From the NCBI GenBank assembly GCA_964620535.1, contig CAZUHN010000163.1:1-12660 (forward strand): DNA of 12,660 nucleotides, written 5' to 3'. The position numbers and the translations under genes were made by a program. Below, one piece after another: positions 1 to 7,596 of this stretch (position 1 is the stretch's first letter; the number at the start of each line of letters is the position of its first letter). This stretch comes from CAZUHN01 sp964620535. Its GTDB lineage: Bacteria > UBA8248. A model generated the notes under the pieces. That model saw only the letters and a list, made by a program, of their open reading frames with translations, was not told the origin of the DNA and searched no databases.

Positions 1-1057
1 GACCTACATCTATCCGCCGGGGCCGAGCCTCCGTCTCATCATCGACACCGTCGCCTTTTGCAAGGCGCACGTCTCGAAGTGGAACGCCGTATCCATCAGC
101 GGCTACCACATCCGGGAGGCGGGCTCCACCGCCGTCCAGGAGGTGGCCTTCACCCTCGCCGACGCCATCGCATATATCGAGGCGGCCGCCGGGGCGGGGC
201 TCGACGTGGACGAGATCGCGGGGCAGATTTCCTTCTTTTTCAACGTCCACAATCATTTCCTCGAAGAGATCGCTAAGTTCCGCGCGGCCCGGCGCCTCTG
301 GGCCCGGATCATGCGGGAGCGATTCGGGGCGAAGACCGAGAGGGCCTGCATGCTCCGCTTCCACGCCCAGACGGCGGGAAGCGCGCTCACCGCGCAGCAG
401 CCGCGGAACAACATCGTGCGGGTCACCCTGCAGGCCTTGGCCGCCGTCCTCGGCGGGGCCCAGTCCCTCCATACGAATTCGATGGACGAGGCGTTCTCCC
501 TCCCGACCGAGGAGGCCGTCCGCGTCGCCCTTCGCACCCAGCAGGTCATCGCCGAGGAGACGGGAGTGCCCAGGAGCGTGGACCCCTGCGGGGGCGGGTA
601 CGCGGTCGAGGCCCTCACCGATGAGGTCGAGCGCCGGGCGCGGGCGCTGATCGGCGAGATCGACGGGATGGGCGGAATGCTCCGCGCCATCGAGAACGGC
701 TGGGTTCAGCGCCAAATCCAGGAGAGCGCCTACGCCTACCAGCGGGCGGTGGACGTGGGTGATCAGACCGTGGTGGGGGTGAACCGCTTCACCACAGAGG
801 ACGATGCCTCTATCCCGACGCTTCGGATTCGCCCCGAGGTGGAGGCGCAGCAGGCCGGGCGGGTCGCCGAACTGCGGCGGAGGCGGGACGCCTCGGCCGT
901 GGCCGGGCGGCTGGCCGCCCTCCGCCGCGCTGCGCAGGGGAGCGAAAACCTCCTTCCCCTGATTCTGGAGGCGGTGAAGGCCTTCGCCACCGTCGGCGAG
1001 ATCGCAGACGCCTTGCGGGAGGTGTTCGGCCTCTACCGGGAGGGGGCGGACTTCTGA
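1..1057 (+). CDS. B12-dependent acyl-CoA mutase large subunit, methylmalonyl-CoA mutase family (5' partial)
   Basis: The reading frame is open from base 2, so the N-terminal part lies outside the window; 351 residues are visible. The family interconverts branched and linear acyl-CoAs (methylmalonyl-CoA and succinyl-CoA in the type member) by an adenosylcobalamin radical mechanism in the cytoplasm. Seen here: the TYIYPPGPS and SISGYHIREAG blocks, a conserved RFHAQTAG block around 356-379 with the family histidine, and QSLHTNSMDEA around 470-500. The protein ends with VGEIADALREVFGLY, where the catalytic barrel stops in two-gene mutases. No cobalamin-binding domain (DxHxxG) follows, so B12 must be carried by a separate small subunit encoded elsewhere. 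SFFFNVHNHF resembles the isobutyryl- and hydroxyisobutyryl-CoA mutase style as much as classical methylmalonyl-CoA mutase, so the substrate is left open. The usual DPxxGSxYVE is DPCGGGYAVE here (581-610). Confidence 0.93.
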   Translation, partial: TYIYPPGPSLRLIIDTVAFCKAHVSKWNAVSISGYHIREAGSTAVQEVAFTLADAIAYIEAAAGAGLDVDEIAGQISFFFNVHNHFLEEIAKFRAARRLWARIMRERFGAKTERACMLRFHAQTAGSALTAQQPRNNIVRVTLQALAAVLGGAQSLHTNSMDEAFSLPTEEAVRVALRTQQVIAEETGVPRSVDPCGGGYAVEALTDEVERRARALIGEIDGMGGMLRAIENGWVQRQIQESAYAYQRAVDVGDQTVVGVNRFTTEDDASIPTLRIRPEVEAQQAGRVAELRRRRDASAVAGRLAALRRAAQGSENLLPLILEAVKAFATVGEIADALREVFGLYREGADF

Positions 1058-1212
1058 TGGTGTCGCGGCCACCCCGCCGGGAGAAGGTCATCCTCTGCCA
1101 CCAGCGCGTGATCGATCTCGGCGGGGTGCGGATCACCACCGAGGTGGTACCCCCGGAGGGGCCGGAGGAGAAAAGCCCTCCGTATGAGGGCACCGGCGGG
1201 GTTTTTCTCTAA
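1057..1212 (+). CDS. Small hypothetical protein (51 aa) coupled to the mutase gene
   Basis: Not a recognised family. The start ATG (1057-1059) overlaps the mutase TGA by one base (TGATG), a common sign of translational coupling. The 51-codon frame ends at TAA 1210-1212. Nearly all third codon positions are G or C until the last few codons, which matches the codon use of the real genes around it and argues that it is translated. The product begins MVSRPPRREKVILC, has a short hydrophobic beta-like stretch (VILCHQRVIDLGGVRITTEV), then a proline- and glutamate-rich tail ending GTGGVFL. There is no signal peptide, membrane segment or known motif. The opposite strand also has an open frame here, as is usual in GC-rich DNA, but it has no comparable start context. 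An alternative is that this stretch is a structured RNA trailer, since several short hairpins lie within it. Confidence 0.55.
   Translation: MVSRPPRREKVILCHQRVIDLGGVRITTEVVPPEGPEEKSPPYEGTGGVFL
1163..1206 (+). other. Two mutually exclusive short hairpins followed by a T5 tract
   Basis: CGGAGG (1163-1168) can pair with CCTCCG (1177-1182), while GCCCTC (1175-1180) can pair perfectly with GAGGGC (1186-1191) over a five-base loop. The two stems share bases, so only one can form. Ten bases after the second stem comes TTTTT (1202-1206). The T tract is too far from the stem for a textbook Rho-independent terminator, and the stems lie inside a likely coding frame, so this could be chance in GC-rich DNA. 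It is the only terminator-like structure between the mutase gene and alaS. Confidence 0.25.
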
Positions 1213-1317
1213 TTGTTGAATTTTCGGTGATTTTGGGCGAATGTTCGGGGCGGGCCGGAGCGGGGCCGCCCTCCTCCGGCTGGCCCTTTTGAGAGGCGGC
1301 GCGGCGGGGCAGGAAAT

Positions 1318-3975
1318 ATGACCGGGAACGAGATTCGACATAAATTCCTCAGCTATTTCGCCGAGAAGGAGCACCGGGTGGTCCGCAGCTCCGCCCTCGT
1401 CCCTCACAATGATCCGACCCTTCTTTTCACTAACGCCGGGATGGTCCAGTTCAAGGACGTTTTCACGGGGGCCGAAAAGCGCGACTACAACCGCGCCGCA
1501 AGCTCCCAGAAGTGCCTCCGGGTGAGCGGGAAACACAACGACCTGGAGAACGTGGGCCGCACTGCCCGCCACCACACCTTCTTCGAGATGCTCGGGAATT
1601 TCTCATTCGGAGACTATTTCAAGGAGAAGGCCATCGAGTTCGGCTGGGAGTTTATGGTCGATCGGCTCGGCTTTGAGGCCGAGCGGATGTGGATTACGGT
1701 CTTCGAAGACGACGACGAGGCGGCCGAGCTCTGGGCCCGCCTCGCCGGCATCCCCCCGGAGCGGATCGTGCGGATGGGCGAGAAGGACAACTTCTGGGCC
1801 ATGGGAGACACCGGCCCCTGCGGCCCCTGCTCGGAGCTCATCTACGACCAGGGGTCCCACATCGCGGGCGGGGCGCCGGGCAGCGGGGCGGACGAGGACG
1901 GGGACCGCTACCTCGAACTGTGGAACCTCGTGTTCATGCAGTTTGAGCGGGACGCCTCGGGAGGGATGAAACCCCTCCCCAAGCCCTCGGTGGACACCGG
2001 GCTGGGGCTCGAGCGCCTCGCCGCCGTCCTCCAGGGCCAGACCAGCAACTACCACACCGACCTTCTCATGCCGGTCGTCCGTTTCGTCGAGGACCGCTGC
2101 GGGACGGCCTATACCGCTTCCTCCTCGGGCGGCCCCGAGACGGAGCGCGATGTCTCCTTCCGCGTCATCGCGGACCACGCCCGCGCGGCGGGCTTCCTGG
2201 TTGCGGACGGAGTTCTTCCCTCCAACGAGGGGCGAGGGTACGTCCTTCGCCGAGTGGCCCGGCGGGCCATGCGCCACGGACGGATGCTCGAGATCGCCGA
2301 TCCGTTCCTCTTCCAGGCGGCCGGCGTTGTGGCGGACATGATGGGGGAAGCCTTCCCGGAGTTGCGCGAGAACCTGAACTACACCGCCCAGATCATCCTC
2401 GCCGAGGAGGAGCGCTTCGCCCACACTCTGGCCCAGGGCCAGCCCCGGATGGACGAGCTCTGCGAGAATGCGGCGCAAAACGGCGGCGGGACGATTCCCG
2501 GCGAGGAGGTATTCGTCCTCTTCGACACCTATGGCTACCCCCTGGATCTCGCCGTCGAGACCGCCAGGGATCGGGACCTCGTGATCGGCCAGGCCGCCTT
2601 CGACGTGGCCATGGAGAAGCAGCGGGCCCGCGCCCGCGCCCACTGGAAGGGCTCCGGGGGCGAGGCCGTCGCCCCCGTCTGGCGCGGGATCCGCGGCGAG
2701 GCCGGCGCCACCGAGTTTCTCGGCTACGACCGGCTCGAAGCGGCCACAGAGGTGCTGGCCCTCGTGAAGGAGGGTGCCCGCGTCGAACGCGCCGGGCCGG
2801 GCGAGGAGGTCGAGGTCGTCTTCGGCCGGACGCCCTTCTACGGCGAGGCCGGCGGCCAGGAGGGGGACCGCGGCCGGGTCGCCTGGGCGGAAGGGGGGGC
2901 GGAGGTGCTGGACACCCAAAAGCCCCTCGCCGACTTGACCACCCACCGCCTCCGCGTCGAGCGGGGAACCCTCGTCCCGGGTCAGGCCCTCGAGGCCCGG
3001 GTGGACGCCGCCCGGCGCGGCCCCATCCGCCTGAACCACACGGCCACCCATCTTCTGCAGTACGCACTTCGCCAGGTGCTCGGCGATCACGTCAAGCAGG
3101 CCGGCTCCCATCTCTCGCCCGCCCGCCTCCGCTTTGACTATACCCACTTCGCTGCCTTGACCGGGCGCGATCGGGAGCGCATCGAGGATCTGATCAACGA
3201 GCGCATTCGGGAAAACGCGCCGGTCACGACCGCCGAGATGACCCTCGACGAGGCCCTCGCCTCGGGCGCCACCGCCCTATTCGGCGAGCGCTACGGTGAG
3301 CGGGCACGCGTTGTCTCGGCCGGGGACTTCAGCAAGGAGCTTTGCGGCGGAACCCACGCCGGGGCCGCGGGCGAGATCGGCCTGTTCCGCATCCTGAACG
3401 AGGGGAGCGCCGCCTCCGGCGTGCGGCGCATCGAGGCGGCGACGGGGGCGGACGCCCTCGCGCACGTCCGGCGGGAGCAGCGCGTCCTCTCGGAAATCGG
3501 CGATCTGACAAAGGCGCCCCCCTTCGAGGAGGCGAAGCATGTCGGGCGCCTCATCGAGCGGGTGCGCGCCCTCGAGCGCGAGGTGCAGGAGGCGCGCGAG
3601 AAGCAGTCCCGGAGGGAGGTGGGCGGCCTCGTCGCGGAGGCGCAGGAGGTCGCCGGAGTGAAGGTGATCGCCGCTCGGATGGACGGGCTCGACCCGGACG
3701 CCCTCCGGGGGGCCATCGATCACGCCAAGGGGCGGATCAAGAGCGGGATCGCGGTCATCGCCTCGGTGGGCGACGGAAAGATTTCCATCGCGGCGGGGGT
3801 GACGAAAGATCTGACAGAGAGGTTCCACGCGGGAAATCTGGTGCGCGATGTCGCGGCGCGGGTCGGCGGCAAGGGCGGGGGCCGGCCCGATTTCGCCCAG
3901 GCCGGCGGACGCGACGTCGAGAAGGTGGACGAGGCCCTGGCCGCGGTCCACGGCCTCGTCGAGAAGATGGCTTGA
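1318..3975 (+). CDS. alaS: Alanyl-tRNA synthetase
   Basis: The enzyme charges tRNA-Ala with alanine in the cytoplasm and clears mischarged Ser- or Gly-tRNA-Ala. The full-length 885-residue product matches the usual 860-890. Class IIc catalytic core at about residues 1-240 (LLFTNAGMVQFKDVF, HHTFFEMLGNFSFGDYF), then the tRNA-binding middle. The editing domain carries the HxxxH pair at H574 and H578 (HTATHLL) and the CGGTH site with C676 and H680, so all four zinc ligands are present. A heptad-like helix around 720-765 leads to the C-terminal C-Ala (DHHA1) domain ending GGKGGGRPDFAQAGG. The start is supported by AGGA at 1311-1314, four bases before ATG. A gap of 105 bases separates it from the upstream ORF, so it may have its own promoter, although no convincing -35/-10 pair was found. 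A 34-base gap to the MFS gene suggests they can be co-transcribed. Confidence 0.98.
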   Translation: MTGNEIRHKFLSYFAEKEHRVVRSSALVPHNDPTLLFTNAGMVQFKDVFTGAEKRDYNRAASSQKCLRVSGKHNDLENVGRTARHHTFFEMLGNFSFGDYFKEKAIEFGWEFMVDRLGFEAERMWITVFEDDDEAAELWARLAGIPPERIVRMGEKDNFWAMGDTGPCGPCSELIYDQGSHIAGGAPGSGADEDGDRYLELWNLVFMQFERDASGGMKPLPKPSVDTGLGLERLAAVLQGQTSNYHTDLLMPVVRFVEDRCGTAYTASSSGGPETERDVSFRVIADHARAAGFLVADGVLPSNEGRGYVLRRVARRAMRHGRMLEIADPFLFQAAGVVADMMGEAFPELRENLNYTAQIILAEEERFAHTLAQGQPRMDELCENAAQNGGGTIPGEEVFVLFDTYGYPLDLAVETARDRDLVIGQAAFDVAMEKQRARARAHWKGSGGEAVAPVWRGIRGEAGATEFLGYDRLEAATEVLALVKEGARVERAGPGEEVEVVFGRTPFYGEAGGQEGDRGRVAWAEGGAEVLDTQKPLADLTTHRLRVERGTLVPGQALEARVDAARRGPIRLNHTATHLLQYALRQVLGDHVKQAGSHLSPARLRFDYTHFAALTGRDRERIEDLINERIRENAPVTTAEMTLDEALASGATALFGERYGERARVVSAGDFSKELCGGTHAGAAGEIGLFRILNEGSAASGVRRIEAATGADALAHVRREQRVLSEIGDLTKAPPFEEAKHVGRLIERVRALEREVQEAREKQSRREVGGLVAEAQEVAGVKVIAARMDGLDPDALRGAIDHAKGRIKSGIAVIASVGDGKISIAAGVTKDLTERFHAGNLVRDVAARVGGKGGGRPDFAQAGGRDVEKVDEALAAVHGLVEKMA

Positions 3976-4009
3976 TCCGGGTGCGGGAAAGAGGAAGAAT
4001 CGTTTTGCC

Positions 4010-5221
4010 ATGATAGCTCCTCCCCGGGCCGCCGCCGAAATCCAAAAGAAGAACCTTTCCCTTCTCGTTCTCGCGCATCTGGCGAATGACTCTTACTTCG
4101 GCCTCCTTCCCCCCATCCTCCCCCTTCTCCTCGCGCGGTTCGGCTGGCCGGTAGCCTTCGCGGGCATCCTGACCATCTCGCTTTCTCTCGCGGGGGCGGT
4201 GGGGCAGCCCATTTTCGGTTATTACTCCGATCGGTTCCGGAAGGGATGGTTCATCGCGCTCGGCCCGTTGGGGATGGCCCTGACGGGATTCCTGATCTTC
4301 GCGCCCAACTTCGCCGCAATGTACCTCCTGCTTCTCGTAGCCGGGGTGGGTTCAGCGTGTTTCCACCCCATCGCCGTCTCCATGGCCAATCGAGTTTCCG
4401 GCACCCAGAAGGGGTTTGGGGTGTCGCTTTTCCTGGCGGGCGGGCGGCTCGGCGTGGCGGCGGGGGCAGGGATGGCGACTTTCATCCTGGCGCGCTGGGG
4501 CCTCGACGCCATCCCCCTCGCGAGCGTGTTCGGCCTCGGGCTGGGGATTTCCCTCCTCTTCATCGCCCCGCGGATCAAGTCGGCCGGTGCATCCCCGCCG
4601 GCCGACTTGGTCCGCACCCTAGAGGCCCTTCGCGAGGTGGTTCGGTCCATGAGCATGCTTTGGGGAATCAACGCCTGCCGAACCGCCTCGACCGTATCGG
4701 TTTTGACATTCATCCCGATCTACATCGTCAGTGAGGGGGGGTCCGTGGTGACGGGCGGGAGGATGGTCACGTTTTTTCTCTTGGCAGCGGCCCTCGGCGG
4801 GATCCTCGGCGGGTACGTTTCCGACCGGATCGGGCGGCGGCGGGTTTTGATCATCGGGTTTGCCACTGGCTTGTCCTCGCTGACGCTCGTGTTCCTGCTC
4901 CCGGATCCGGCCCGCACCGCGTTTTTGATGCTGGCGGGTGCGGGACTTTATACGCCGCTGGCCGTCGCCGTGACCTACGCGCAGGAACTTCTCCCGGGAA
5001 GCGCGGCGTTCGCGAGCAGCTTGATCCTCGGCGTCACTTGGTTTATGGGGAGCCTGGGCGTGGTTTTGGTGGGGGTGCTCGCGGACGCCGTGGGGATCCA
5101 CATTGCTCTCCCCTTGGGTTCGCTGGCATACGTCGTCCTCGGCTTGGTGCTTTCCGTCATTCTTCCCGAGGGTCCACCAAAGGGAGAGGCTGCTGGTGAG
5201 GGTGAGTTCATTCAAAGATGA
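4010..5221 (+). CDS. Major facilitator superfamily exporter, Fsr (fosmidomycin resistance)-like
   Basis: A 403-residue inner-membrane transporter with about twelve hydrophobic helices, the size of E. coli Fsr. The N-terminal half has AHLANDSYFGLLPPILPLLL, then a GYYSDRFRKG loop that corresponds to the MFS loop 2-3 motif. The VGSACFHPIAVSMANRVSG block closely follows the Fsr-family GSSVFHPESSR block. The second half repeats the loop motif as GGYVSDRIGRRR. It probably acts as a proton-driven efflux pump for small molecules; the substrate cannot be told from sequence. The open frame continues back into alaS, but the first sensible start is ATG 4010, with a GAGGA at 3991-3995 that lies rather far upstream (14 bases), suggesting modest initiation or read-through coupling from alaS. 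The stop overlaps the next ORF as ATGA. Confidence 0.9.
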   Translation: MIAPPRAAAEIQKKNLSLLVLAHLANDSYFGLLPPILPLLLARFGWPVAFAGILTISLSLAGAVGQPIFGYYSDRFRKGWFIALGPLGMALTGFLIFAPNFAAMYLLLLVAGVGSACFHPIAVSMANRVSGTQKGFGVSLFLAGGRLGVAAGAGMATFILARWGLDAIPLASVFGLGLGISLLFIAPRIKSAGASPPADLVRTLEALREVVRSMSMLWGINACRTASTVSVLTFIPIYIVSEGGSVVTGGRMVTFFLLAAALGGILGGYVSDRIGRRRVLIIGFATGLSSLTLVFLLPDPARTAFLMLAGAGLYTPLAVAVTYAQELLPGSAAFASSLILGVTWFMGSLGVVLVGVLADAVGIHIALPLGSLAYVVLGLVLSVILPEGPPKGEAAGEGEFIQR

Positions 5222-5613
5222 GCGGCGAATTCGAAAATCTCCCGGCCGTAAATGAGATCGCCGAACAGATGACGCAGACCCTGGAGTGCATCGGGGGGGG
5301 GGAGGTTCGTCGTGCGCCACGAAGCGGCCTGGCGGACGTTCCGGAGGAGGGGGGCTGCCCGGAGGGAAACGGTGAAAAGAAATCAGTCCTGGAGAGTTCC
5401 CTTCACAAGCGGTTGGACGAGGCGGAGCGCTACCGGTACGACCTGATTGTCCAGCGGGAGGCGATGAGGCTTCGCCACCATGCGGAAGTGGCGTGCAGGT
5501 ACCCGCTTCCCGAGGTGGCCGGCCGGCCGCCGGCCTCGGGCGGATCGGTTACTCCTCCCCCGCCTTGGCCCGGAGTTTTTTCACGAGGTCTTCGTAGGAA
5601 GTTCTCCGGATGA
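5218..5613 (+). CDS. Small hypothetical protein, possibly frame-disrupted at a G10 run
   Basis: Not recognised. The start ATG overlaps the MFS stop in an ATGA, so it is probably translated with that gene. The 131-residue frame has a plausible acidic N-terminus, a helical centre (LHKRLDEAERYRYDLIVQ, REAMRLRHHAEV) with strong G/C third positions, and a proline-rich tail that runs 65 bases into the 3' end of the convergent mlaC gene. A run of ten G at 5293-5302 splits it. Between the run and about 5375 the annotated frame has poor third-position G/C, while the frame one base further along is much better and reads RFVVRHEAAWRTFRRRGA; after about 5386 the original frame is again the better one. 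Two compensating indels, a slippery phase-variable tract or a decayed gene would all give this pattern. No function is proposed. Confidence 0.5.
   Translation: MSGEFENLPAVNEIAEQMTQTLECIGGGEVRRAPRSGLADVPEEGGCPEGNGEKKSVLESSLHKRLDEAERYRYDLIVQREAMRLRHHAEVACRYPLPEVAGRPPASGGSVTPPPPWPGVFSRGLRRKFSG
5293..5302 (+). repeat. Ten-base poly-G homopolymer inside a coding frame
   Basis: Ten consecutive G follow the ATC codon at 5290-5292. Such tracts slip during replication and are also a frequent source of sequencing or assembly indels. Removing one G would switch the downstream reading into the frame with better codon use up to about 5375. Confidence 0.85.
5517..5535. terminator. GC-rich hairpin between convergent genes, possible terminator without a T tract
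   Basis: GGCCGGC (5517-5523) pairs with GCCGGCC (5529-5535) over a five-base loop. It lies 13 bases beyond the mlaC stop (read on the minus strand) and inside the tail of the small plus-strand ORF, which is where a shared terminator would be expected. There is no T run on either side, so it does not meet the usual Rho-independent pattern, and such GC palindromes also arise by chance here. Confidence 0.3.
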
Positions 5614-6166
5614 CGCGGCGGAACTGCTGGCGGAAGTTCTGGATGAGGCTCACGTTCTCAATGATCACGTCGTAAACTTTCCACTCTCCGTTCACCTTGT
5701 GCATGCGATAATAAATGGAAATCTCCCGGCTGCTTGCGGTGACGATATGGGAATCAACCTGGGTGAAGTCGCCGTCCGTGTCTTCCTTCGTATAGCGGAT
5801 CGCCTCGCCGGTGTAGAGTTCGAGCTTTCCGATGTAACTCGCCTCCATCAGCAGGCTGAAGAGGCGGATGAACTCGGTCCGCTCCTTCGGCGAGCGCTTT
5901 TTCCAGATTTTGGCGAGTGAGCGCTTCGCCATTTCCTCGAAGTCGAACCGGCGGGCGATCGCCTTGCGCAGCGCCGCGCGGCGCTCCTCCTTTTTCTCCT
6001 CCCCCTTGAGGGGCGCATCCTGTATGATGGCGAGCACCATTTCCACGGCGGACCGGATCTGATCGGTGGGCTCGCCCGCAACGGCAGGCGAAGGGAATGC
6101 GGGCAGGGCGAGCACGGCGATGAGCAGCGCGCCGATCCGGCGGAGGGTGCGTCGGGAAAACCTCAT
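5549..6166 (-). CDS. mlaC: MlaC-family periplasmic phospholipid-binding protein
   Basis: A 205-residue protein of the MlaC/Ttg2D family, the periplasmic shuttle that carries phospholipid between the inner-membrane MlaFEDB complex and the outer membrane. Residues 1-30 form a Sec signal peptide (RR-rich start, LLIAVLALPAFPSPAVA, likely cut after AVA). The mature part has the family pattern: an early helix (DQIRSAVEMVLAIIQD), RRFDFEEMAKRSLAKIWKK, FIRLFSLLMEASYIGKLELY, then the paired strands REISIYYRMHKVNGEWKVYD and IIENVSLIQNFRQQFRRVI. The ATG follows the TolC-family stop by 11 bases, with GGAG just upstream. It is the last gene of the minus-strand operon and meets the plus-strand hypothetical gene tail to tail with a 65-base overlap. 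Confidence in the family is high. Confidence 0.95.
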   Translation of the reverse strand: MRFSRRTLRRIGALLIAVLALPAFPSPAVAGEPTDQIRSAVEMVLAIIQDAPLKGEEKKEERRAALRKAIARRFDFEEMAKRSLAKIWKKRSPKERTEFIRLFSLLMEASYIGKLELYTGEAIRYTKEDTDGDFTQVDSHIVTASSREISIYYRMHKVNGEWKVYDVIIENVSLIQNFRQQFRRVIRRTSYEDLVKKLRAKAGEE

Positions 6167-6177
6167 TTTGCTCCGTC

Positions 6178-7596
6178 CTATTGCGAGGAATCGGGATCGG
6201 GCGGCACCAGGCTTCCGGATGCGTGCATCAGCCGCGCGATGCTGAGGTTATGGTTGTAGATAGCCTGCAAGTTGGCCACCCGCATTTTAATAAACTGGGC
6301 GTGCGCCTCGAAGATATCCTTGGGGGAGTCCAGGCCCAGGTCGAAATTCGCCACCGCCGAAACCATCCACTTCCGCCCGGCCCGGTAGGCTTTCTCCGTT
6401 GCGATGATGTTTTTCCGCGCTTCCATGAGGTCGAGGAAGGCCTGTCGGACCTGGACCGGAATGCCGTGCTGGGCTTTTTGCCGGATGTATCCGAGCTTTT
6501 GGACTTCGGCCCGCGCCTCGGCCACCCGGCCCCGGGTGATTCCGAAGTTCAGCGACCACTTGAAGCCTACCACCGCTGTGAGAAAGGCGTGGTTGAACCG
6601 GTCCTGGATGAAGGGATTGTGGATGGTGCTGCGGTTGTCGGCGTTGGCCACCGAGCCGATGACGCCGACGAAGATGTGCGGGTAGAGCTGGCTCCGTTCG
6701 ACCTTGACGAGCGCTCGCTTCGCCTTCAGGCCGGCCTCGACCTGCTCGATCTCGGGCCGGAGGTTGAGGCTCATCTCCTGGTAGGCGGGAAGATCCTGGA
6801 TCGGCCGAGTGCCGGGGACGATCCGCTTGTCGGCGACGTTAATCCTCGCTCCCCTCTCCGAGGCGATGGCGAACTTCAGCGCCTCGAGGGCGAGGGCGGC
6901 GCTCTTCTGGGCTTCGTTCAACCCCAGTTCCAGATCCCCGGTGAAGGCGTCAAGCTTGAAAAGGTCGAGCTCTTCTCCCTTTTCCTCCTCGATGAGTTTG
7001 ACGAGTTTTTTCCGTGCACTCTGGAGGGTGTCACGCGTTTCGAGGAGAACGCTCATCACCTCCCGCGCGGTGACCACGCCGTAGTAGTACTCGTGGACCT
7101 TGAGGGCGATGTCAGCTTTCTTGAGGCGGGCGCCTTCCTGCTGGACGCGGACGCCGTTGCGCGCCGCTTCCCGCAGGCCCCTGATGAGGCCGAAGGTTTG
7201 GATGGGCTGGATGAGTTGCAGGTCAGCGGACTGGAAAGTGCCGAGGGGCGTGGTGCGGTCCGTCTTGTCGGGGGAGAAGAGCTGGTTCCCCCGCGCCCGG
7301 GGGACCGGGCCCACCACACCGAGGATCTCGATCTGGGGCCAGCGCGCCGCGTCGGCCTGATTGCGCTTGGCGCGGTAGATGTCCACGTCCGCCAGGGCTT
7401 CTCGGACCTCGTAGCTTCGCTGGAGCGCGAGGTCCACCGCCTGATCGAGGGTGAGGACGCTGGCGGCGCCCGTCCCTCCCTGCCGGAGGGTCATGTCCGC
7501 CGCGGCGGAGGCGGGAAGGAAGAGGGCGAGGAGGGCCGCCGCCAATTGTGGGACGCCGAAAAAGGGACCGGATCCGCGCGTCGTCGGTGCGATCAT
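6178..7596 (-). CDS. TolC-family outer membrane channel protein
   Basis: A 472-residue outer-membrane efflux protein, the normal length for TolC-family channels. Residues 1-34 are a signal peptide with a hydrophobic core (LAAALLALFLPASAAA). The first TolC repeat begins near residue 48 (LTLDQAVDLALQRSYEVREA) with long alpha-helices to about 245; the second begins near 278 (LRPEIEQVEAGLKAKRALVK) and ends with the family tail DLGLDSPKDIFEAHAQF, then YNHNLSIARLM. There is no N-terminal lipobox cysteine. The start ATG overlaps the mlaD stop in an ATGA, so the two are translationally coupled. Its place between mlaD and mlaC suggests it serves as the outer-membrane end of this lipid-transport system instead of a drug pump, since no RND or membrane-fusion gene is near. 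That role is inferred. Confidence 0.93.
   Translation of the reverse strand: MIAPTTRGSGPFFGVPQLAAALLALFLPASAAADMTLRQGGTGAASVLTLDQAVDLALQRSYEVREALADVDIYRAKRNQADAARWPQIEILGVVGPVPRARGNQLFSPDKTDRTTPLGTFQSADLQLIQPIQTFGLIRGLREAARNGVRVQQEGARLKKADIALKVHEYYYGVVTAREVMSVLLETRDTLQSARKKLVKLIEEEKGEELDLFKLDAFTGDLELGLNEAQKSAALALEALKFAIASERGARINVADKRIVPGTRPIQDLPAYQEMSLNLRPEIEQVEAGLKAKRALVKVERSQLYPHIFVGVIGSVANADNRSTIHNPFIQDRFNHAFLTAVVGFKWSLNFGITRGRVAEARAEVQKLGYIRQKAQHGIPVQVRQAFLDLMEARKNIIATEKAYRAGRKWMVSAVANFDLGLDSPKDIFEAHAQFIKMRVANLQAIYNHNLSIARLMHASGSLVPPDPDSSQ

Noticed and set aside
1213..1317. Promoter for alaS in the AT-richer stretch after 1213 and the GCCGGAG/CTCCGGC hairpin at 1254-1280
   Set aside because: TTGAAT at 1216-1221 has no acceptable -10 partner at normal spacing, and a seven-base GC hairpin with a 13-base loop is expected by chance here.
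1603..3147. Long open frame antisense to alaS
   Set aside because: It is a shadow of alaS caused by high GC; the encoded sequence has no recognisable domain, whereas the plus strand is a complete synthetase.
3848..4009. Upstream extension of the MFS gene into alaS
   Set aside because: The extra 54 residues are arginine-rich out-of-frame alaS sequence and precede the natural N-terminus.
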